Shown: positions 1-4,257 of the stretch, one piece after another
How the letters are laid out: each line of letters begins with the position of its first letter
How positions within the stretch are numbered: the stretch's first letter is position 1
NCBI GenBank assembly: GCA_012033095.1
Contig: JAAUPO010000133.1
Span: 1 to 6,685 of the forward strand
Direction of reading: 5' to 3'
DNA length: 6,685 nt
From: Synechococcaceae cyanobacterium RL_1_2
GTDB taxonomy: Bacteria; Cyanobacteriota; Cyanobacteriia; Cyanobacteriales; JAAUPO01
Notes under the pieces: model-generated
Seen by the model: only the letters and a program-made list of their open reading frames with translations
The model's database searches: none
What the model was told of the DNA's origin: nothing
Position numbers and translations under genes: made by a program

Positions 1-1
1 G

Positions 2-175
2 ATCCGGAGGGTACCTTTAGCCGGATCTGCTCCCGCACCTACCCCCCATTGCAATCTTTCAAGCATTGTTAAGGCCATTGATGCCGGATTAACGTTTAAG
101 GAAATGAGCGATCGCTGGAAGATGCCCCAAGGTACATTGACCGCGTTTTGGTATCGCCATAGCCGTGTGGCCTAA
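2..175 (+). CDS. 3' end of an unidentified gene, C-terminal HTH-like segment (partial)
   Basis: The frame is open from the left edge to TAA at 173-175, giving 57 residues with no start inside the window. The last ~35 residues have the spacing of a helix-turn-helix: IVKAIDAGLTFKEMSDRW, then MPQ as the turn, then GTLTAFWYRH. This resembles resolvase or homeodomain-like HTHs of the form 'GxSxxEIAxxLGxxxGTVxxxxxR'. The part before it is Pro/Ala-rich and looks like a linker. A HIP1 octamer lies inside the frame at 108-115. I do not recognise the family. A DNA-binding C-terminus is inference from pattern alone, and the coding call rests on frame openness and this pattern. The gene is convergent with the minus-strand gene at 858-1097. 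Confidence 0.5.
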   Translation: MRRVPLAGSAPAPTPHCNLSSIVKAIDAGLTFKEMSDRWKMPQGTLTAFWYRHSRVA

Positions 176-198
176 AAGATCAAATCCTAATCCCTGAG

Positions 199-229
199 GT
201 CTGGGGGGTAGTACCCTCCACCTCCAGAC
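199..229 (+). terminator. possible hairpin after the partial gene
   Basis: GTCTGG (199-204) pairs with CCAGAC (224-229), and G-rich and C-rich segments between them can extend the stem with a bulge (GGGTA against TACCC). It starts 24 bases after the stop codon at 175. The bases that follow (ATTGCATATAG) are not a T-tract, so a factor-independent terminator is only weakly supported. It may be just a 3'-end stabilising stem. Confidence 0.3.
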
Positions 230-455
230 ATTGCATATAGCAGTCCTAACTAGGCCATAGAATGAAGATCCTTACTAGACTTAGCTTTCAATGTACCCAA
301 TGGCCACAAGCTATTTAGGATTAAGGTCTGTCATCATTTAAACCTGAAACTCTTCTTAGCTAAGGATTTTAGTTTAAAACTATACTTTCCAAACCTGGCT
401 CAGAATCAACGTTTTAATGCTAATTGACGACACTCCCTAGTAGTTAGGGTAATAA

Positions 456-481
456 ATTAAATAAAAGTAGATTAAATAAAA
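456..481. repeat. 11-bp direct repeat ATTAAATAAAA, two copies
   Basis: ATTAAATAAAA occurs at 456-466 and again at 471-481, with four bases (GTAG) between, giving a period of 15. It lies immediately before the 12-bp tandem repeat at 484-507, so four repeat units stand side by side in about 50 bases. AT-rich sequence makes the chance level higher than for mixed sequence. Confidence 0.7.
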
Positions 482-483
482 TT

Positions 484-507
484 TTTATTATCGGGTTTAT
501 TATCGGG
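484..507. repeat. perfect 12-bp tandem duplication TTTATTATCGGG
   Basis: TTTATTATCGGG at 484-495 is followed without a gap by an identical copy at 496-507. It contains GGG and CG steps, so it is not mere AT-rich slippage sequence. It may be a simple replication-slippage duplication or a pair of protein-binding sites. Nothing in the sequence decides which. Confidence 0.85.
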
Positions 508-563
508 CTTCCCATAGGTGGCAATTATGGCGATCGCGATCGAACTTAAATTACTTACATTAA

Positions 564-598
564 AAGAATCCCCAGTTAAGGTGTAACTAGGGATTCTT
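564..598. terminator. strong 15-bp hairpin between convergent genes, likely bidirectional terminator
   Basis: Left arm AAGAATCCCCAGTTA (564-578) and right arm TAACTAGGGATTCTT (584-598) are complementary except for C573 against A589, with a 5-base loop AGGTG. On the plus strand it is followed by GAATTATTTT, a modest T-rich run. On the minus strand it is followed by TTAATGTAAG, which is weaker. Its position between a plus gene ending at 175 and a minus gene ending at 858 suits a shared transcription barrier. It lies 260 bases past the end of the minus gene, so a small mobile palindrome is also possible. Confidence 0.5.
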
Positions 599-857
599 GA
601 ATTATTTTGCATTTATTACAACCTAAAGGTTATGAACAAGATGCTATGCCGTGTGATTGGTATTAGGAATAAGGAGGCAGTAATTAAATTAATTAACGGG
701 TTACTCGAAAGCTTGATCAAGATCGGTGGATCAAGACATCATGAGGGCAATGCGTAAATTGCATTATCAAGGGAGTTGTTAGGAGTCCATTCCTAAGCAC
801 CACTAAATTTATTTAGTATCAATAAAATTTACCTTGAATAATTGCGAGAATTACTAA

Positions 858-1097
858 TTAATCACTCTCCCAATGGCGGTTAGGTAACAGGTCTCCAATT
901 TGATCCCTTAGAAGATAATCACATCTTTCTAGTTCGTGCTCGACGCAAAGCCATTCTCGAGCTGGGATAAATTGGCATAGAACGTAAATCGGTTGCTTAA
1001 TATCAATAATTCCTTGTTCAATCAGATGAAGGACTTCATCTTTGATTTGCTCAATGGAATAAGTAAAACGGGGAAGCGTTTGGACACTATTACTCAT
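858..1097 (-). CDS. small cyanobacterial protein, DUF4327-like
   Basis: The gene encodes 79 residues starting at ATG (1097-1095). The core 'YSIEQIKDEVLHLIEQGII' followed by 'QPIYVLCQFIPAREW' and 'LLRDQIGDLL' matches what I recall of the DUF4327 family, small proteins of about 70-80 residues found in cyanobacteria. Its function is unknown. The protein is acidic, has no signal peptide or membrane segment, and looks like a compact alpha-helical protein. Two Cys (residues 41 and 51) and the PAREW motif stand out. The start has a weak ribosome-binding site (AGG nine bases before ATG). It stands alone: 354 bases separate it from the upstream glycosidase gene, so it probably has its own promoter, which I could not place. 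The family call is from memory, and the coding call is firm. Confidence 0.85.
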   Translation of the reverse strand: MSNSVQTLPRFTYSIEQIKDEVLHLIEQGIIDIKQPIYVLCQFIPAREWLCVEHELERCDYLLRDQIGDLLPNRHWESD

Positions 1098-1451
1098 GAC
1101 GATTAACCTAACTGTTGATATTGCTGCTTGAGTTAAGGATCAAAGGGCTCAACTACATTCAGGGATTGAAAACCCTACAGATTAATCTTTGTAGCTTTGC
1201 TTTGCTTCTTAACATTTTTAATGATAAGGGGATCTGATTCTTATGAAACTAAATTTTTTCCGTATTATTTTTTACAATTGAGTTTAGGGTTGTGCAAATA
1301 AAGCAATTTGCTTGATTAAAATTTGCTGTCATGGGATTTTTAAATGCAAAACTGTGCCCTAAAACCCCTACTTTACAATCGCTGAGGCTAATTAGGGGGG
1401 AGCAGGTCTAGTCAATAAGTGTTAAGAATAATCAAGAAAAGCTACAAACTA
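1098..1451. other. 354-base spacer: DUF4327 leader and glycosidase 3' flank
   Basis: No gene is seen on either strand. The half next to 1098 must carry the minus-strand promoter of the DUF4327-like gene. A TATCAT -10 candidate lies at 1226-1221 but without a clear -35. CTACA (1175-1179) and TGTAG (1190-1194) enclose the palindrome AGATTAATCT (1179-1188), which could be an operator. Further right, GCAAAT/ATTTGC (1294-1311) overlaps AAGCAA/TTGCTT (1301-1313). The glycosidase end is served by a candidate terminator at 1361-1398. Confidence 0.5.
1361..1398 (-). terminator. weak intrinsic terminator candidate after the GH3 gene
   Basis: Reading the minus strand, CCCCTA (1398-1393) can pair with TAGGGG (1370-1365) across a 22-base loop. 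TTTT (1364-1361) follows at once. It begins 54 bases past the stop of the glycosidase gene. The 6-bp stem and long loop make it weak, but the orientation and T-tract are right. Confidence 0.35.
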
Positions 1452-3032
1452 TCAAGTGAACTCTTGTTTCGTTAAGTTTTCATTTCCTGACATTGCAGTA
1501 AGGGCTTGTAACGCGATCGCTTGGGCGAGGGGCATTTGGCCATAGCTAAATATGACCGGAATAGTTGAGGGCAACTGGGTTGAGAGGTAAGGGCTACCAT
1601 AGATCACGATCGCGACAATGGGGTGGTGGGCGTTGAGCTGTTCTAGGGTGTGTATTAGTTCAGAGCTGAGATTAACTTTTCCTTTGAAGGGATTGCCCCG
1701 ACTAAAAATTTGAATCAAAAAGCGATCGTATTGGTCTGTGGGGAAATGGAGATGGGGTTGTTCGAGGATGAAGGTGGGATAACCCCAACTTTTAGGTATG
1801 GTTAGGGCCGGACTTTGATGGGATAAGAAATCTCCGAATAAGAGACGATCCACAATGATGACATTGGCCCCTGGGGCAGCGGTCATGGCAACGGGGCTTG
1901 GCAGGGTATTAATCTGACTATGGACAAGAATATTGCGGGATAGCTCGATCGCGGCGGGGGTTTGTAAAAGTTGGTTAAGGGACGGTGGTGTTGAATTAAA
2001 AGCTAATTTGGCCTTAGCGGTTTGAATGCGCTGATAACTTTGGTTAATGCGGTCTAGGGAAATAAGATCCTGCTCCACGGCCGTCGCGATCGCGTCAATG
2101 GCCACCGTTGGTTCCTGGGGCATTAATAAAATATCTGCGCCCCCCAGGACAGCTTGACGGGCGATGGTGATCGGATCGTATTGGTTCGTCACCCCCCCCA
2201 TAATCAGGGCATCGGTGACGATTAAGCCATCGTAGTTTAAGGTGTGGCGCAGATAATGACCGCAGGATGGGGATAGGGTGGCGGGCCACTGCTGATCCCA
2301 CGCCTCGATCAATAAATGGGCAGTCATTACGCTGTCAACCCCGGCCTCAAGCCCAGCGATAAAGGGAATTAGCTCTAGGTTGGTTAAGCGATCGAGGTGA
2401 TGGGTTAAAGTGGGTAGATCCAAATGGGAATCTAGATCCGTATCCCCATGGCCAGGAAAATGTTTAACGGTGGTGAGGGCGGGGTAAGGGGCAGCACCAT
2501 TAATAAATGCAGTAATTAATTCTTTAACAATCCTCGGCTCTTCCCCGAAAGCCCGCACATTAATCACCGGATTGCTAGGATTATTATTGATATCCGCTAC
2601 GGGGGCTAAAATCCAATTAATGCCAATGGCTAAGGCTTCTTGGGCGGTGATTTTGCCGTAATCGTAGGCACAACGTTTCGCTAACGGTAAATCTTGTTTT
2701 GCGATCGCCCCCAAAGCCATGGGGGGAGGTAACACCGTTGCCCCAGTAAAACGTTGGCCCACCCCTTCTTCTATATCTGCTGCGATGAGTAGGGGGTTAG
2801 GAGCAAGGCGTTGTAATTGTTGGGTGCGGGCCATCACCTCCGAGGCTGTCCCCCCGAGGAGAATTACCCCGCCGATATTCAATTCCCGAAGCCAATAGGT
2901 TAATTGCTCTTGGGTCGCTTCCCATTGGGGGTAAGCCCGGCCATGATCAAGGGCTTGGCCGGAAGCCCGCACCACGATCATTTGCCCAATTTTCTGTTTT
3001 AAACTGAGTCCATCGCCAGAGCAAGAAGCCAT
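1452..3032 (-). CDS. nagZ: GH3 beta-N-acetylhexosaminidase (NagZ-type)
   Basis: A 526-residue protein predicted to remove terminal N-acetylglucosamine, typically from peptidoglycan turnover fragments. The N-terminal GH3 barrel is clear: ADIEEGVGQRF near residues 85-95, NPVINVRAFGEEP near 154-166, and KHFPGHG (190-196) followed by DSH (201-203). That last motif is the hallmark of the NagZ subgroup, whose Asp-His dyad acts as acid/base. The likely nucleophile is Asp274 in IVTDALIMGG. Beyond ~residue 345 lies a C-terminal domain absent from the ~340-residue E. coli NagZ, as in long GH3 forms. No signal peptide is seen, so a cytoplasmic enzyme in wall recycling is inferred. I chose ATG at 3032. 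A TTG codon directly before it (3035-3033) could extend it by one residue, but neither has a Shine-Dalgarno. It lies downstream of rbfA in the same direction, 255 bases away. The exact substrate is not provable here. Confidence 0.9.
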   Translation of the reverse strand: MASCSGDGLSLKQKIGQMIVVRASGQALDHGRAYPQWEATQEQLTYWLRELNIGGVILLGGTASEVMARTQQLQRLAPNPLLIAADIEEGVGQRFTGATVLPPPMALGAIAKQDLPLAKRCAYDYGKITAQEALAIGINWILAPVADINNNPSNPVINVRAFGEEPRIVKELITAFINGAAPYPALTTVKHFPGHGDTDLDSHLDLPTLTHHLDRLTNLELIPFIAGLEAGVDSVMTAHLLIEAWDQQWPATLSPSCGHYLRHTLNYDGLIVTDALIMGGVTNQYDPITIARQAVLGGADILLMPQEPTVAIDAIATAVEQDLISLDRINQSYQRIQTAKAKLAFNSTPPSLNQLLQTPAAIELSRNILVHSQINTLPSPVAMTAAPGANVIIVDRLLFGDFLSHQSPALTIPKSWGYPTFILEQPHLHFPTDQYDRFLIQIFSRGNPFKGKVNLSSELIHTLEQLNAHHPIVAIVIYGSPYLSTQLPSTIPVIFSYGQMPLAQAIALQALTAMSGNENLTKQEFT

Positions 3033-3046
3033 CAAATTATTAGCAA

Positions 3047-3052
3047 ATTATA
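3047..3052 (-). promoter_or_regulatory. -10 box candidate for the GH3 gene, nearly leaderless
   Basis: A perfect TATAAT reads on the minus strand from 3052 to 3047. A start about seven bases downstream would leave only about eight untranslated bases before the ATG at 3032, which fits the lack of any Shine-Dalgarno. No -35 resembling TTGACA is seen at 16-18 bases. The gene may therefore have its own promoter rather than depend only on rbfA read-through. Confidence 0.4.
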
Positions 3053-3127
3053 TAGATAGTAAAGAGCAACGCATTATAGCGGACACAAAAATATTAAGAA
3101 CATGGCTTTTCCCTTTCTAAGAGGGGC

Positions 3128-3238
3128 AGGACTTACCCAAAAATTTTGATTCTGTCCTGGGAACCATGATGTTTGGGGACTATCGTTAAAGCAAGTTTCC
3201 CAAATTTGTGGAACTTAGGGGGCTTGTGCGTAAGTCCT
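3128..3238. mobile_element. 111-bp MITE-like element with AGGACTTAC inverted ends
   Basis: AGGACTTAC (3128-3136) is repeated in perfect inverted form as GTAAGTCCT (3230-3238). Allowing one mismatch the arms extend to 12 bp, ending in CCA or GCA. Internally TGGGAA (3158-3163) faces TTCCCA in the right half, and CCCAAA faces TTTGGG, so the whole can fold back. No open frame of note lies inside. Short repeats with ends like GGACTTACGCA are, from memory, common in cyanobacterial genomes as ends of IS elements and their deletion derivatives. I could not define a clean target duplication; only a loose CTAAG-like similarity flanks both sides. It occupies most of the gap between rbfA and the glycosidase gene. 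Confidence 0.5.
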
Positions 3239-3287
3239 AAGGGATTGAGGGGGATCTTTGTCCGTCAATTTTATGAAAATTGCTGTA

Positions 3288-3656
3288 TTAAATTTCCTCT
3301 TCGGATTTAATCGGTAATTTATTCAAAAACTGAATCATTTCATCCCCCACCGCTAGGGAATTATCCTCCACAAATGTAATTTCTGGTACTCGTCGGAGAT
3401 TCATGCGATGGCCTAGCTCTCGACGCACGAACCCGCTGGAAGATTTCAGTCCTTCCATGGTTTCAGCCCTGGCATCATCGGTACCGTAGATGCTCACGGT
3501 GATTTTGGCGTGTTGTAAATCTCCGGATACATCAACCCCTAGAATGCTCACCATGCCTGCACCGACGCGATCGTCTTTAATTTCACTGATCAGCATTTGG
3601 CCTACTTCCCGCCTAATAAATGCTGCAACTTTAGAACGGCGACGTATATTAGCCAT
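3288..3656 (-). CDS. rbfA: 30S ribosome-binding factor A (RbfA)
   Basis: This 122-residue protein is a single type II KH-fold domain that binds the 30S subunit and helps late 16S rRNA maturation, notably in the cold. Family features are visible: the N-terminal [18 protein letters not shown] helix, the strand [18 protein letters not shown], the [21 protein letters not shown] stretch with the conserved R-x-x-P-x-I-x-F pattern, and VEDNS after it. The length fits the family (E. coli RbfA is 133). The start at 3656 is decided by a good Shine-Dalgarno, GAGGA at 3668-3664, seven bases before ATG. It lies 68 bases after the DUF751 gene and before the GH3 gene, all on the minus strand, so co-transcription is plausible. 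A TATAAT in the 68-base gap suggests an additional promoter. Confidence 0.96.
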   Translation of the reverse strand: MANIRRRSKVAAFIRREVGQMLISEIKDDRVGAGMVSILGVDVSGDLQHAKITVSIYGTDDARAETMEGLKSSSGFVRRELGHRMNLRRVPEITFVEDNSLAVGDEMIQFLNKLPIKSEEEI

Positions 3657-3681
3657 AATTTTATCCTCATGGGAGCTACTA

Positions 3682-3687
3682 ATTATA
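3682..3687 (-). promoter_or_regulatory. -10 box candidate for rbfA
   Basis: A perfect TATAAT reads on the minus strand from 3687 to 3682, within GAATATAATTAG. It would start an RNA near 3675, with a leader of about 19 bases carrying the GAGGA Shine-Dalgarno. No TTGACA-like -35 is visible at 16-18 bases, so activity would need an activator or another recognition mode. rbfA might also be read from upstream of the DUF751 gene. Confidence 0.35.
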
Positions 3688-3724
3688 TTCTATTGCGATT
3701 TTGGGATTAGGCCTGACTGGCTGA

Positions 3725-3931
3725 CTATAGGGGGGATAACCCTAACATCGCTTTAAGGGTGAAATATAAGAAGGAAAATAGGCCTAGAAGTACCCCCGCG
3801 ATCGCCGTAGCCGCGATCGGGTTATTTTTAGCCATAGGTTTTAATTTTTCATATAAAGCGAAAAATATCCCCAGTATAAGGCTGATGAGGTAGCGTGGAT
3901 AACGGGATACGTTCTGAAAAAAATCACCCAT
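3725..3931 (-). CDS. DUF751/Ycf33-like small membrane protein
   Basis: The protein has 68 residues and two predicted membrane helices, about residues 14-29 (LISLILGIFFALYEKL) and 39-61 (AATAIAGVLLGLFSFLYFTL), joined by a basic KPMAKN loop. The N-terminus GDFFQNVSRYPRYLIS matches what I recall of DUF751 proteins, which occur in cyanobacteria and as Ycf33 in some plastids. A role linked to photosynthesis is assumed from that distribution, but the function is unknown. Start ATG at 3931 has no Shine-Dalgarno; TATAAA lies just four bases upstream, too close to serve as -10 for this start. The gene precedes rbfA by 68 bases in the same direction. I recall the same order, DUF751 then rbfA, in other cyanobacteria, which supports the assignment. 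A HIP1 octamer lies within it (3798-3805). Confidence 0.9.
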   Translation of the reverse strand: MGDFFQNVSRYPRYLISLILGIFFALYEKLKPMAKNNPIAATAIAGVLLGLFSFLYFTLKAMLGLSPL

Positions 3932-3986
3932 GGTTTTATAGTAATTAGAATTTAGAATTTAGTGATGAGGTTGTAATCGCCTATTG

Positions 3987-4016
3987 ATTATGCCCTTAGC
4001 TGAGCCTAAAGATCCA
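3987..4016 (-). promoter_or_regulatory. weak promoter candidate for DUF751–rbfA
   Basis: On the minus strand TGGATC (4016-4011), an 18-base spacer and CATAAT (3992-3987) form a poor -35 with a five-of-six -10. It would give a leader of about 50 bases before the ATG at 3931. It is the best pair I found in this gap for the minus direction, but the -35 matches only three of six positions. Confidence 0.25.
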
Positions 4017-4085
4017 GACCCTACGATGGGAAGTTACACATTTTGATAGTAATTGATCCGGAACATCTCGTTCAAACGGTAAAAA

Positions 4086-4115
4086 CTGACTGGGTAGGGC
4101 CCATCATCCTATAAT
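4086..4115 (+). promoter_or_regulatory. plus-strand promoter-like pair facing the phosphatase 3' end
   Basis: CTGACT (4086-4091, four of six to TTGACA) and a perfect TATAAT (4110-4115) are 18 bases apart. A transcript would begin near 4122, cross the nested hairpin at 4165-4241 and then run antisense to the phosphatase coding end. No plus-strand gene follows, so it would make a non-coding or antisense RNA. It could be a chance match. Confidence 0.3.
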
Positions 4116-4156
4116 GGCAGCCGTTTAATCAGCGATCGCGGCTAAGTCCCAAGATG

Positions 4157-4241
4157 TAAAAACTCCCCCATCAATCCCTGGGATGAAGTCTCAAATAATT
4201 CATCCCTCATACCGCAACTACATGTGACTTTTTGATGGGGG
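4157..4241 (-). terminator. large nested hairpin terminator after the PP2C gene
   Basis: On the minus strand, 16 bases after the stop, CCCCCATCAA (4241-4232) pairs perfectly with TTGATGGGGG (4174-4165), followed by AGTTTTTAC, a usable T-tract. The 57-base interior is not unstructured: GGGATGAA (4206-4199) pairs with TTCATCCC (4187-4180) over an 11-base loop. The second arm of that inner hairpin could instead pair with the adjacent AGGGAT (ATCCC-T-GGGAT, 4174-4183), so two folds exclude each other. The position and T-tract fit an intrinsic terminator. The size is unusual and a processed 3' RNA or a small element is possible. Confidence 0.65.
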
Positions 4242-4257
4242 CTGACGGTGACCATTC

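Larger units (their letters stand above)
176..857. other. 682-base spacer between convergent genes, no convincing gene
   Basis: Both strands are rich in stops and I see no tRNA or rRNA pattern. The spacer holds two direct-repeat pairs (456-481 and 484-507), a HIP1 octamer overlapping a second CGATCG (530-541) and a strong hairpin (564-598). There are several small perfect dyads: CTTAGCTAAG at 355-364, TAGTTT/AAACTA at 370-382, CTTGATCAAG at 712-721, and TTAGGA/TCCTAA at 779-784 and 791-796. GATCAAG occurs twice, at 715-721 and 729-735. A 41-codon open frame at 632-757 has no recognisable family. The stretch is AT-rich compared with the genes. Confidence 0.6.
3932..4257. other. 326-base spacer between the phosphatase and DUF751 genes
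   Basis: No protein gene or tRNA is seen. Near the DUF751 start there is a period-7 AT-rich repeat (TTAGAAT twice and a partial third copy, 3945-3962). Going right come a weak minus promoter candidate, a plus promoter-like pair (4086-4115), a small AGCCG/CGGCT dyad around a HIP1 octamer (4119-4143) and the large nested hairpin that follows the phosphatase gene (4165-4241). Confidence 0.6.

Noticed and set aside
632..757. 41-codon plus-strand open frame beginning MNKMLCRVIGIRN
   Set aside because: It has no recognisable family, only a poorly spaced AAGG before ATG, and sits in an AT-rich spacer where short open frames are expected.
2095..2301. 68-codon minus-strand frame inside the GH3 gene
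   Set aside because: It overlaps the conserved catalytic part of the GH3 frame in another phase, and its composition is that of a shadow frame.
3266..3282. CAATTTT/AAAATTG hairpin just after rbfA as a terminator
   Set aside because: The stem is wholly AT-rich apart from one pair and no T-tract follows on the minus strand.
3490..3756. 88-codon plus-strand frame opposite rbfA
   Set aside because: It lies antisense to a well-recognised RbfA and shows no family features.
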